DNA of 64,000 nucleotides from Massospora cicadina (lineage: Eukaryota > Entomophthoromycota > Entomophthoromycetes > Entomophthorales > Entomophthoraceae): contig JAKSZP010018544.1 of NCBI GenBank assembly GCA_022478985.1, positions 1-64,000 on the forward strand, in the 5' to 3' direction. The translations under genes and the position numbers were made by a program. This document shows positions 10,612-22,788 of this stretch, one piece after another. The stretch's first letter is position 1. Each line of letters starts with the position of its first letter. The notes below the pieces were generated by a model, which had not been told where the DNA came from, searched no databases, and saw nothing but the letters and a program-made list of their open reading frames with translations.

Positions 10612-11356
10612 TGAATCGGCTCCAGGGCTTTGTTTAAGGCTTGCTGGTTCCATTGTCATTAGATTTGGCAATGTTAAAAAGCAGGAGTAGTGAAACTTGC
10701 AACTGCTGTTGAATAAAATAGGGGATTTTTAAGTACCATTCATATAATACTAGGAAAGTTTAAACTAAGTTTAATAAAAGGATTTTTGTTTGTCTATCAG
10801 TGGCATTGAAAAGGTAAATAAGAGATCCCTGTTATATCTACTGCTTAGTAATTAAATTAACTCAGGCACGGACTGAGATAGGCATAGTTTTGATACTAAC
10901 CTTAAACCCATTTAGAAAATATGAGTTATCGACCTAAAAGAGCTTTTAAACTCACTTTGCTTTGCTGAAAAGGCTGATGGAGGGTCAATTGTAGATAAGA
11001 AAAACCTGTGAGTTAATGATATGATATACTTAAGCAATCACCACAAGAGAAAATAGTTGCACCTTGGGGACCCCCACTAAGTTATAAAAGGGGGTGTTCC
11101 CCACTATCTGTTTAATGGAACAAGCAGTGGGACAGGGAGAAACTCCGACGGACTCCCCAGATTTTGACATATATTTGGTGCAATTTGCTTACCCAATATC
11201 ATATTATTTGACCATGTATTATTCAAAAAGTTTTACCCTGATTAAAAGGATTCTACCAAGAATTTCCAGGGACTCTTGGCAGATTTCATCCATATTTTCA
11301 TCCTTATCTATAGCCAATACACTTTATTAAATAATCAGACTTGTAATTGTCCAACA
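10612..11356 (-). repeat. 3' LTR of element A
   Basis: It aligns with 17466-18205 over its length. On the minus strand it begins TGTTGGACAATTACAAGTC, and element H has TGTCAGACAATTACAAGTCC. The outer end is divergent and its exact base is uncertain. Shared internal landmarks include GTGGTG-rich and TATAAA-containing sequence near 11085. Confidence 0.8.
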
Positions 11357-11379
11357 TTACTTTTCAAGAGTGTTAGGAG

Positions 11380-12420
11380 AATAAGGGCATAAGAACTGGT
11401 CATGAACTCAGTTGATCATAACTCCAGTAGCAAGGGGCTTAATGGAGTTCTCCTCCCCTTACTTATAAGTGACTACAAAAGGGCCTTCCCAAAATAGACC
11501 CAAGCTTCTAACTTCTGGGAGTGATAAGGTTGTGGTAATACAATATCCAGTTTAACACTTTAAAGGGAGGGAGGGGCTTCCTATGCTCATTTGTGGCTAC
11601 CTCTTCTTTTGTTACTATTTTAGCTAAGTTAATCATGGCATAAGACTGCTGCTGGATAATGCATTGTAACAATCTTTTCAAGGCTTTATCAAGATCATCT
11701 TTCCTACCAGAGAAGATGTCTTTTGCTAGCAGGGCTGGTATTTCTAGTTCTTGACCTTATAATCCATGGAAGGAAGACTTTTTAAGATTCAATGGTAGCT
11801 GATATGATAGGCCATGAGGGCACTAAGTAAGAATTGATCCCAGTGTAGGGGAGCTGAGCTGGGCATCTTTTGTAATATAAAACCCAGGGTTCCATTTTCC
11901 TTTGCACTTTACCATTTGTGGAGGAGTTGTAGGGGGCTGAGAAAAGTTGCTGCATCCCCATGGAAGTAGCTAAAAGATTTACCACCCAGGAGGTAAAATT
12001 CTTCCCTCTGTCACATAGTAGGACCTGGGGACAACCATGCCAGGTGAAAATATTTTGATGGAGGAAGGTGGCAGTAGATTTTTCAGTCTTGGAAAGAAGG
12101 GCAACCGTTTCAACCTATCTGGCGAAGTATCAATGCATACCAGGATATAGTAATTCCCGCTGGTAGTCTGAGGTAGCAGACCTACCGTGTCCAAGCTTAT
12201 AATATGAAATGGCTCTTGAGGAATGGTGGGTTGGTGTAGATACTTCAGTATGTAGCTGGATTGTTTCTTACAGATTAGGCAGGTATCCAGCACTTTGATG
12301 ATAGAATCCATAATTCCATCCCAGTAAAACCAATCCTTCACCCGCTCATAAGTTTTACGCACTCCATTATGCCCCAGCATAGAATGGACCTCCATGATCG
12401 CGGGAACTCACTATTAAAGT
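11380..12420 (-). pseudogene. integrase of element A (decayed)
   Basis: The integrase would insert the element's cDNA into the genome. The zinc-binding segment near 12395-12240 keeps H, H, C, C in HSMLGHNG and TCLICKK. The catalytic core starts ISLDTVG (first Asp kept). After a frameshift LLCDRGKNF gives the second Asp. The third position reads NGKVQRK, so the usual Glu is Gln. The C-terminal part resembles element H (WEGPFVVTY) but is in another frame. Stops and frameshifts show it is non-functional. Confidence 0.8.
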
Positions 12421-12599
12421 CGAGATAAGGCAACCAATTCACCCCTAACTTCTTATACAATTTCCTGATTTCCGCCTTGGTGTTGCAGGAGTATCAGGCT
12501 AACATTTTTCAGGCAGGTTCACCCTCGTCTTCCCAGGTGTCATGAGTCATAATGAGGTCATGCAACCTCTCTGCTTCACTATTATCCAGATGAAGGATA

Positions 12600-14000
12600 G
12601 GTATCTGCATTAAGCCATCAATGTTCATATGACAGGTTCCAGCTTGTTACTCAATCTTCATATTGTAGTGTTAACCTTTAAGGCCCAAATAGCCAACTAC
12701 CCAGTGGTATCCTTCATATTTTGTAACAACTTCTTAGAGCCATGGTCATTGACCACAGTGAAGATAGTTCCATATAGAAAAGGGCAGTAATATTTTACAG
12801 CTATCAGAACTGCAAGGTACTATTCTTTGGTGACGCTGTAATTGCGTTCAGCTTTGGACAACGTCTTGCTAAAATAGGAGATGGGATAATCCACATTATT
12901 ATCATCCAATTGAATTAAGATGGCTCTAACAGCTTAGTCAGAGGCATCTGTAAACAGAAATAAAGTTTTATTATAATAAGGGTGGCACATGATAGAGCTT
13001 TTTGTAACAACTGATTTAGAGTCTCAAAGGCGGCCTTTTGTTTATCTCCCATTATAAAAGAGACATTATTAGCCAATAGCCGTACAAAAGGCTCACTCAG
13101 CTGGGCGAACTTGGGGATAAAGTGGTGGTAATACCCCATCATACCCAAGGATACCTATATATTGAGCATGGTTTTGGGAGCAGATAGATTAAAATATAGC
13201 CTTAACCTTGTCTTGGAGGGGTTGAATCATGTCTTGTGAGATGGCGTTTTAAAGTAAAATTTAAATTTTTATGAAAAAAGTGCACTTGGAGGGCTTTAAT
13301 TTAAGGTTAGACTGACTTATTCATTGAAAAACTTCTTTTAGATGGTCAAGATGATCATTAAAGGTCTTAGAAAACACAAAAATGTTATCAAGATAGATGA
13401 TGACGCAACTTAACTTGAGGTCCTGCAAGATGTGGTCCATGGTTTTCTGGAAAGTTGCAGGAGCGTTGCACAAACCTTAATATAATTGGGTGGGTTGGAA
13501 TAGGCTCTCACTGCAAATCAGAGCGCATTTCTCCTGATCTTGGGGAGAGAGGTCCATCTGCCAATAGCCACTGGCTAAGTCCATGGCAAAAAGAGCTTAT
13601 ATCCAAAGAGCTGTGCTAGAGCATCATCAATGCGAGGGATATGATAGCTATCCTTCTTTGTGAGGTTGTTTAACCAGAAGTAGTCCATCTCAACCCAATG
13701 ACTGCCATTTTTTTATGAGGAGGAGAGGGGATGACCAGGTACTTTAAAAAGGTAACAGTAGGACAGCGTCTAATAGCTGTTTGAGCTCTGTCCTCATCTA
13801 TTGCTTCTCAACTTTTGATTTATAACAAGGTTTAGAATGGATGGGACTAGCATCCCAACGTCAATGTATGACTCCAACCCTTCATATGACCATAGCTGGT
13901 CTTAGTATTAGAGAATATGTCACTGTAGGGATCCAAAAAACTATTGACTTTATTAAGCTTGGCAGACATTAGACATCAGAGATATGAACGTTGGCAATGT
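12600..14000 (-). pseudogene. reverse transcriptase and RNase H of element A (decayed)
   Basis: The minus strand encodes, in pieces, MDLASGYWQMDL (about 13600-13565), GLCNAPATFQKTMDHI, then CVIIYLDNI at 13382-13400, where the usual YLDD has become YLDN. The connection MGMMGYYHHFIPKFAQL lies at 13148-13095. RNase H follows with DYPISYFSKTLSKAERNYSV and TKEYLAVL near 12890-12800 and VNDHGSKKLLQNMKD near 12755-12705. The order and motifs are those of Ty3 pol. Stops break the frame, including one inside the GLCNAP region. Confidence 0.85.
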
Positions 14001-15030
14001 ACATAATGATTTTTCAGCAGGTAGGCCTATATCTGACATAGACCCTGTTAGAATTTCAGTTAACCACATTATTTAACCTATTGACCATTGAGGAATTTGA
14101 CAATTGGTTAAAATCATATATCTTGGCAACGGCTGCCAACTAGAGAAAAATTGTTGAATAACATCAACAATGAAATTGACCATGAATTTAATGAGAGAAT
14201 TAACAACTGATAGTCAAATTATTGCATGGAACAATTTAATAGCCCAGCAACAGTTGCTGACTAAGGATGTTCTCGTCAGGAATCATTTACAACAAAATAA
14301 AGAAATAATTTGATGCAGTAGCAACACCCAATAATTGAATTATGGGGAATCATTCATAGCAAAAGGATGGGGAGTCACCAGAAGCTACCTAAGCGTTCTA
14401 ACGTTGGTGATAGATGGTGTGATTGTCATTGGTTAACACAATTAATTTCAAGTTCCTAAAACCAATAAATAGATTGACTAACAACCAAGAATCGCTGACT
14501 AAGAAAATCAGGTTAAAGCTAATTGATAAAATTTGGTGCCTAGAACTTGAGGATCTTACCTAGTATAGGAGAAAAATTAAATTTTCAGCGGAAAACTGAA
14601 AAGTTGTGTATCAAATCTTATTATAAACCCCCCAAATATTCTAATAAAGTTAGATTCAAATTTGATAATAAGTTAGTTGTTTTACATTAGTTATTTAACA
14701 TTACTCTTTGGATAAGAGTGCAAGGATCAGATATCTTTAGGTTGTTGTTATCAAGTCTCCACTTGGCTTTTCAAGAATAGAATAGGGAAAGTGTTCCCTA
14801 CCATTACCAAAGTAACTCAAGACGAAGAAGCACCTGTCTAGCGTTAGACAATTCAATAAACGTGGCTTTTGGGAAATCAACTATGATAATAGTCTTCATA
14901 CTATTATTGTCCAGGTTATATATTATCAAACAATCAACGCAAGTATTCAAAAATCTGTGCAGTTGAAATCAAGGCACTGAAGTGAGCAACCATCCAGTAG
15001 CCAGATTTTAATAGACCCAATGCAGTGGAG

Positions 15031-15760
15031 CTATTTAATCTCCTTAACAAAGATCAGAAGACCTTTCCCAATCTCCTGGTCTTTCTCTATAACTATATTC
15101 TTACTGGTAAGATTCTTCAGTAGAATACTGATAGGGCGTTGATAGGCTGGGTCTAGGATGACTGGTAATACATGAGGTTCTAATGGACTGATTCCATCGC
15201 TGAAAGTTATGTGCAACAGGCAGTTGTGGAGGATTTTCAGGGTAATCTTAGTGTCAAACACCCTTTGTTCACCTGCTCTAATCAACACCTCTTTGGCTGC
15301 ATAAAATAGAAATTCCCTCAAGGGAGTCCACTGATTCAGACAGTATCTTGGTATTTTAGGCTGCCATCGTGTAGTGTAAGGAGAAGGCAGACAAAGGATA
15401 ATTATCCATGTAAGCGTACCATTTTATGAATCCTATCATGTCTATAATCAGGGGAACCTCATAGTTAAGCAAGGAGAGATGTACCTGCTTCAGATTGATA
15501 ATCCTGTCATACTCAATTATATACTGGGTACCAATGAGTATGTCATATGTATTGTTGGCTAAGGCCACCATGGGGGCCAAGAGGAGGAGTTTCCCAAATA
15601 AGATGGATAAAGATGAGAAGACCCCAATAGCACGGGTGTTGGTTGGGCCAGCAGTGACAAACTCCTGAGTATAGTCGAGGTCAGGGGACAGATTATTTTT
15701 TGCATAAGCTTTGATGATACAACTTTCACATGGGATCTAATGTCAAGGATAGCAACAACT
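15031..15760 (-). pseudogene. aspartyl protease region of element A (decayed)
   Basis: The minus strand reads VVAILDIRSHVKVVSSKAYA near 15755-15695. This is the place of the retropepsin active site, where DTG or DSG is expected and D-I-R is found. Downstream NTYDILIGTQYIIEYDRIIN (15555-15495) matches the conserved protease C-terminal block. A further frame (15321-15031) probably belongs to the linker before RT. The catalytic Gly is lost, so the enzyme would be dead even without the stops. Confidence 0.7.
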
Positions 15761-17440
15761 CATACTTCGTTGACAACCTCCACTTTTTTAAAGTTCCATT
15801 TAAGTTGGGGGAAGAGTGAGGACCAGCTTCAACTAAGAAGTAGAAGCAAGGCGTTTGGCAGTTTCAGTGAATCTATCCAGATAGACTGCAGTGTATACAC
15901 ACATCGAGTGGATCAGATCATTTGTGGCAATGGGCTGGTCAGCATCACTGGCAGTGTCAATAATCTCAAGTCCCCTCAACACTTGACGGAGATAATATTG
16001 ATGGGGGACCTTAGCCCAATCCTCTCTCTCCAGGTTCAATCAGTCAGGTACCTCCACTTCACCTGGGGCTCCTAAAACATAATAACCCTACCTTTGCCAC
16101 CCCTTCAGATTTGATATCAGAGGGGTTATCAACGCATGTTAGGTTGCCCATAGGGGGTGAGATAAATTCAGGAATTCCCTTATGGCATAATAGGTGCATG
16201 GGTTGCTCCTCCAAATTATTCCATTTTGGGGGAGGTATAGAAATTATCACATATCATTTTTGACCTTCAAAGTAGGGGGTTTGTGCTTTCTCATGGAGAC
16301 AGCTTTCAGACTAGAGGTAGCTGGATGAGAGGTTGAGGGAGATAGCGTTGTGGAGGGAGATGCTTTTTATACACCTGCTTTAGGTCAATCAGTGGCTATG
16401 TGTTTTTGTGAAACAGGCGGCTTAGTTTTTTTTCTGGGTCATTTAACCCATTGTTAGAGGGGTGATTAGCACTCAATAAAAGGGTTTAGACTTAGAAGCA
16501 GGCTTTGGAACCACTTGAGAAGGCTGGTCTGGAGAAAAAGAGGGGTAAGGCACAGGAACGACTTCTTTCAACAACTAGGTTTTTTGAGCTAAACTCAAAA
16601 GGGAGCACTTCCTCATCACAGCCATTACCATCTGAATATTGTTATGGGAATATGAAGCAGTTTGAGTTGGCAACTCCGCAGGAGCATGTTTCCATAGGGA
16701 AGCAGCCATAGTAGAGGCTAAATTAGTTGGCGTAGATTCTTGGCTCATAGACCCTTACATATGGTCAAGTTCAAAGATATCAGATACTGCTAGAAAGGCT
16801 TCCTTGATACCTTGTACCTTTTTAACAGTGCACTTCATGGAAGAGAGATGAATTGCCAAGGAGGGATGTGACGCCAAGCCAGCCAAGATAGCCGTAATAG
16901 CATTTCCTAGGGGTAGAATTTTTGCAAGCAGTAAAGGTTAAGCCTTTATATAAAAGCATTCCACAAAAGAGGCGTTTGATTCTCCTGGTTGCAGGCCAAG
17001 GCACATAAAGGCCTGTTTTTGCCTATTCAAACTTTGCAGGGAGCCAAATTTGTTCAGTGAGTTCTTGCTTTAGCTCCGCCCAGGTGCTGAGGGTGGCCAT
17101 TTTTAACCATTATCTATTGAGCTCCATGACTCAAGCAGGAAAGGATTACTTAGTTTTAAGATGGTCCGTTGCCACTTCCGTAGCAACTTCATACATAAAG
17201 AGGAAAGAAGCAACACTTCCCTCACCTGGGGTAAACTTGTCTCTAAAAGGGGGTTTATGGATACCAGGGAGTCCCCATAAGGCCTTGAAATGAGTGCTGC
17301 TCAAGCCTTTTGAGACGAGACAAAGCACTAGCTATCTGAAGTTCAAGAGTGGCTAGCAGGGGGTTTATTTCTGTAAGAAGTTCCTGAGGGTTACTGTATC
17401 CACCAACCTTCATTGTTTTTTATGTCTTTTTGTGGTGTAC
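15761..17440 (-). pseudogene. gag region of element A (decayed)
   Basis: By position between the 5' LTR/PBS (minus strand, at the right) and protease, this should hold gag. Only short frames remain and I cannot name a capsid or nucleocapsid motif with confidence. Open segments on the plus strand here are read as shadows. Confidence 0.5.
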
Positions 17441-17442
17441 AG

Positions 17443-17463
17443 GGCCCCATGTAGTGGTCACCA
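17443..17463 (-). promoter_or_regulatory. primer-binding site of element A
   Basis: The minus strand reads TGGTGACCACTACATGGGGC two bases inside the 5' LTR. TGG would pair with the tRNA CCA end. The sequence closely parallels the site of element C (TGGTGCTCACTACAGGGGGC), suggesting the same primer tRNA. Confidence 0.7.
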
Positions 17464-17465
17464 CT

Positions 17466-18205
17466 TGTCAATGTCCTGGCTTTGTTTAGGGCTCACTGGT
17501 GCTTTTGGAAGAGGATTTGACAATATAAAAAGCAGGAGTAGTGAAGCTAGCAGTTGCTGTTAAATAAAATAGGGTTTTTTTAATACCACTTATATAAAAC
17601 TAGGAGAGTTTAAACTATGAAAAAAAGAGGTTTTTTTAGTCTATTAGTGGCAGTGAAAGGGTAAAAGAGAGAACCCTGTTATAATCTACTGCTTAGTATC
17701 TAAATTAACTCAGGCACAAACCAAGATAAGCATAGATTCGATATTAGCTTCAATACTATTTAAGAAATATGTGTTGTTGACCAATCAAAGCTTTCAAACT
17801 CACCTTGCTTTGCTAAAACGACTGATGGAGGGCCAATTGTAGGTAAGACAAACCTGTGAGTTAATGATATGATATACTTTAGCAACCACCACAAGAGAAA
17901 ATAATTGCACCTTGGGGGACCCCCGCCAAGCTATAAATGGAGGTTGTCCCCAATAGGTGTTTAATGGAACTAGCAGTGGGACAGGGAGGAGCTACGATGG
18001 GTTCCCCAGATTTTGACATATATTTGGTGCAATTTGCTTACCCAATATCATATTATTTGACCATGTATTATTCAAAAAGTGTTATCCTGATACAAGTGGT
18101 TCCACCGAGAATTGACCAAAGTCTTTTGGCCAATTTCATCTGTAATTCGCCCTTATTTATACTGATAAGCTCTTATTAGATAATTGGACTTGTAATTGTC
18201 TAACA
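17466..18205 (-). repeat. 5' LTR of element A
   Basis: On the minus strand it begins TGTTAGACAATTACAAGTCC and ends CATTGACA next to the PBS. It is the partner of 10612-11356. A TATAAA box lies in both LTRs (plus strand near 17930). Confidence 0.8.
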
Positions 18206-18777
18206 AGTGGTATGAACTGCCTTGGTATGTGCTATCATTGCTTGAGAGGAGTGACAATTTAGATATATTCAGACGCATCAGAGGAAAAACTGTCTTGAAA
18301 TAATTAATATTCAGATACTGGCCACAAGGCCAAGTTGAGTTACCGCAGAGCTTAATAGTTTGTAGAAGTTTTTAAGTCTTCATTGTGATCCACTGGTAAA
18401 GTAATGATGCGATGCAAGGTGTCATGGGTAAGGTGTGGTTAACATCAAACACTATTTTTTCTTCCTTGACTTTAGAAAAATAAAAAGTTAAGGTTGAGAG
18501 CCCAATGCTCTTTTTATTGTTTAATATACGAGCTCTTTATATTTTATTCAATTATATTGTATCAAGTTGTTGAATTACTAGGGATCAGGAAGTTCAGGTA
18601 AGTGAGTCATTGTACAAGTAAACAACAGAGGAATAAAGCCTTGAAGTATTATTCATACGTGATTTAAATATTATTGATTCATCATTTGGTCTATTGTCAT
18701 TATACAATATTCTTTCAAAGCTATGACTTATCTAAGAAGGAGAACCAGACCATCTGAACTAGGCTAAAACTTCAACA
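18206..18777 (+). repeat. 3' LTR of element E, second part
   Basis: It aligns with 7226-7798 (AGTGGTATGAACTGC through CAGACCATCTGAA). It ends CAACA and is followed by the CTTAT target-site copy. Confidence 0.8.
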
Positions 18778-18782
18778 CTTAT

Positions 18783-21700
18783 ATTACACTATGTTTGGTT
18801 GATAAGATAGTATATAAAGCTTTAAAGGTTTCTATAAGAGAGTCTGAACCATAAAATGTATATTTAAGTTCCTAGATTGGCGTAGATTACAAAATTTTTA
18901 GTTTAACAAATGATTTAACTACAATTACTAGAAACTATTATGTTCAGAAGATTTTAAGCAATATGGAGATATATTGTAACTAGAACTTCTACTAAAACTG
19001 ATCTTTGGCCTTGCTTGGACTTTTAATTAAACATAAGAGTAAAAATTTTGGCATTAATAGGAACTAATAGCCAAAACAAACTAAAACATACTTTTACAAT
19101 GAAGTATAAGGGAATGATATAAATGAAAATTAGACCAAATTACAAAACAGAACACTTTTCTAAACTTTAGATAGATGCTTATAAAAACTTATCAGCTTAA
19201 CTTTTGGTTTGTGATATAAACCCTTTATTGTAATTATAGTGTCTTCGTTAGGATCTATCTGCCTAGGAGTTTGTTTCCTTTTTTGTTCAATCATCCATGG
19301 CTAAAAATTGGTGACCTTTACATATGAGAGGCCTTGTTATGCTATACAGTTTTGTAATTGGATTGGTAAGCTGATGATATGGATTTCTAGGATCTGGAAT
19401 GCCTATCATTTGGCTAAAGTCATATTAAGAAGGCTGATTAGTAAACCAATACCAACTTGATTAGGACCCCATTCAAACCTTGTTTAGAATCCTGCTGAAG
19501 ATACATTTGGACTGAGACATCTACTATTAATGTGACAGATGTAGTGCCTTGATATAAGTCATCAATGGATCATTTGTTTGCTTTTCAGTATACTGCTTTG
19601 AATGTCCCATACCAGTTATTGGATACTTTGTTAGGGATACTCCCTGGTAATTAATGACATTACAAGCATAAGTCCCTCAATCAAAATACTAAGAGTCATA
19701 TAGGATGAATTATTGTTCTTTGTTTCTCAAAAGAGATGTGGGATAAAGAGTCCATAGGCATATATAGAAATAAATTTATCTAATTAGCAAATGTCATTAT
19801 GATCACGTTGCCAACTTTAGTATTTTGAGAAATCATAAGAGGTTTTAATTTTAATTCAGGTAAGATCACACCCATATACTGCCTTAGATAGTAGATTTTT
19901 ATTAATCTGATAATAACCAAATAAAATGTATAAATAGTCATTTTAGGAAGAACTTTCATTAATTTAGTTACAACAGCTAAAAATATTAGGACAAGTATTA
20001 AATATCATTGGCCCTCTCCATGATAGCATCGGTGAAAGAGTTATACAGAGGTGCAAATTCTTGATCTATTTCAAAAAAAGCATCTAGCTCATAGACAATC
20101 TTTAAAAATTGAAATTTACAAAATTGTCAGATATCAGGCTCTTAATGTTCTCATGAAAAGGGATCATGTTATTAAATAGGTGATAAGTAATCATTTTTTT
20201 CTGAAAAATTGGTACATAATGACTCAATTATTATTTTGTTTATAATATACTTTTAAGGGGTAAGAATGTTTATGTTTAAACTTGAGGAAATGCCTTATTA
20301 TGCCAATTTTCTACAACATTAAGAGTAAAAGTTTAAAATTGTAGTTTAATACATGAACTTTAGACTAGAATAATCATTAGTTCATCATGGTAAGCAAAAT
20401 TTAATAGTGTCTTAAATAGTGGTTATCATGCAACCAGTAGTACATATATAAAGTAATTCATTGATCTTCTTGATAGCATCAGGTTTCAGATGAGTATGAA
20501 CCTACATCACCATAGCCATACTATATGAGGGTCAAATGTAAAGCAGCAGATGCACTTGACAATTTTATAGATAAGTCCTACTTGGATATGCATTTCTACA
20601 ATTTTCTTGCACAATTTCAAAGTCACTTTAATGGTCTCATTATAAGAAGAGTATTTGTAACTCATTATTCATGAAAAGGTGATGTGAGATCCAAACCCAA
20701 AGGTCAAGGAGCCTATTATTAACAGTAAAACAAATAAGGCACCGCTGATGGTTCCCGCTCTTGGTGGCATAGATGTAAGACTAGTAAGAGAATAAAGATT
20801 TTTAAGCTGAACATGAAAGCAGCAATTTGGCTAAATTCCATGGAGGAGTTCATTACATGTTGTTAGTTGCGTTCTAGGCCTTTTTTAGCTTATTAAAGGG
20901 CTTCCAGACTCAATTAAAAGCAAAGTCAAAACACCATACATTTTTGATAGCTTAAAGTGAAATAGATTGTTAAAAACCTTGACCTTCCGCGGCTAAATTA
21001 GCCCGAAGCTTATACTATTAGGATTTAAAAGGGTTTCTAAATATAATTAAATCAACAAACATAGAAGTTTATTTAATAACAATTTATATGGGAAAATTGG
21101 GGATATGTCAGGATTGTGTATTATGGTATTAAGCCAAATTTAGCAAATAGAACTAGAATGTTATTTTTTATAATTTAAGTAGCTCAAATATGCCTGAACT
21201 CAATCTTATTAGATGAATGTTATATCAGAATTGATAATATGGTAATTATAGTTCTAATCAAATTCCATATGGAGATTAGGCATAACAGCCATTTTCAATA
21301 TACACGTTGTTTTCTTTAAAAGCCTTATTTTGTAACATTTGTAAAATTGCTAGCTATTTCTTTGCTTAAACCTGGGCATGATGGGCCCTTACCCAGATTT
21401 GGTTCAATGTGTGCTTAATTTAAGAAGAAAATATTACTTGACATCTTTACCTTTTGCAAACTCTTCATTATTACTATGGTTTACACCAGAAATTTTTTTA
21501 TGAAATATGTCATTCAATAACAAAATTGTGTTTATGGTAATTAGATTGTAAAACTAATCTCATTTATGTATTGAATATTGATAACATAAGCATATTATAT
21601 AGACCATCCAATTCTATTGGATTGTACAAAAATTAAGATTGACTGTTTAATATATCTATTAAGTTTTTGGATCATCATGACAATTTATCATTAAGTATGT

Positions 21701-22772
21701 TGTAACTGGTGCAGAAGACTATCAAGCTTAAACGAATTTTTATTGTTGCAGTAATTCACTTGCAACTGTACCTGCAATCTACTAGTATTTATGAGAAATT
21801 TAAAACTTTAGTTTATCACTACTAAAAATTTATCTGAGCCATATTGATAACTACAAAGCTATTCATTATAGCAACCATGACCTAATAGTTGATACAGTTC
21901 ATGAATGCCTAGTAATATTATAATGATTAGATAGGTGACCTAAGTCCCTTTTAAGAAGATAGATAAGCCAATACACTTAAATTTATGATAAAGGTTAATA
22001 AACCCTGCATGAGAGATAATAAGGGTGGCTACGGCCTATCCTATTAAATTAATAAGCATATATACTAAGTTTTGTTTAATATGTTTTTAAGGCATCTTAG
22101 AGAGATAATAAGGGTTGCCTAAAACCCAAGAGAATAACTATGCTGATGCACAATAAGATTATGATACAATTTTTAGGACATTAACAGAGAAATTTTATCA
22201 GCACAAAATTCAGCAGCAATTCTAATTTGAATATAGTAATATAGGTAGAAGAACTTGGATAAGAATTATGTAACTGGACCAAGCAGTAAGAATCTGTCAA
22301 TGTCAAGACTCTACTTTAATTGGTATCATTTTTAGCCCAATTTTGGGAAGGTAAAAATCTTCATATTCCTATCTTACAACATTAGTGGTTTATTGGACCT
22401 TTAAGCACTTATAAATTTATACAGTGATTCTAACTACAGGTTCCAGATGATGTAACTTTACTCGCATGAACCATGGAATACTATTCTATTTATTTACATA
22501 AATCATTCCACTATCTCTCAAGACCTTGTAAGATTTAGTTCAAAGTATTTAAGGAGTTAAATCTTTTTTAAAAAATCACATTTCTTTACCATAAAGTAAC
22601 TTATGCATAAGAGAGGATACCAATTAAACTAAACTCTCAATTGCCTGGAACTTGACTCATCTTGACATGAGAGGGCATCCATTGTCACCCTGCTTAAATT
22701 AAAGGTATTATATAATGGTTAACTAGGGTACTAATTACCAAACAACAAACTAAAAAATACTTTAAGAGAACG
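18783..22772. other. unassigned AT-rich DNA with faint Ty3-like relics
   Basis: There is no reading frame over 60 codons. A minus-strand phrase KPDAIKKINELL near 20500-20455 resembles the Ty3 RT tether, and may mark a very old pol copy. Otherwise I see only AT-rich sequence. The right end is the TSD of retroposon Y. Confidence 0.4.
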
Positions 22773-22788
22773 TTTCTTCATCACAAAA

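Larger units (their letters stand above)
10612..18205 (-). mobile_element. Ty3/gypsy LTR retrotransposon A
   Basis: LTRs at 10612-11356 and 17466-18205 (about 745 and 740 bp) flank gag and pol on the minus strand, in the order protease, RT, RNase H, integrase. Integrase after RNase H defines the Ty3 arrangement. The left-LTR inner edge abuts a purine-rich CTTGAAAAGTAA (minus strand). No 5-bp TSD is visible, and about 85 bp of host LTR E appears to be missing at the insertion point. All coding parts carry stops or frameshifts. Confidence 0.85.
6823..18777 (+). mobile_element. LTR retrotransposon E (gag-like only), hosting element A
   Basis: LTRs at 6823-7798 and 10428-18777 (the latter split by element A) start TGTTGAGTAGTT and end CAACA. 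CTTAT lies immediately outside both ends (6818-6822 and 18778-18782), a 5-bp target-site duplication. After removal of the SINE in the left LTR and element A in the right LTR, the LTRs are about 0.75-0.85 kb. The internal region (7799-10427) holds gag-like remnants but no protease, reverse transcriptase or integrase that I can find. E was therefore probably non-autonomous, or has lost pol. An A-only and A/G-rich tract (9745-9790) and a G-rich block (9872-9890) precede the 3' LTR. Confidence 0.75.

Noticed and set aside
21330..21420. TTTGGTTCAATGTG as a tRNA-like B-box
   Set aside because: No A-box at the right distance and no pairing arms.
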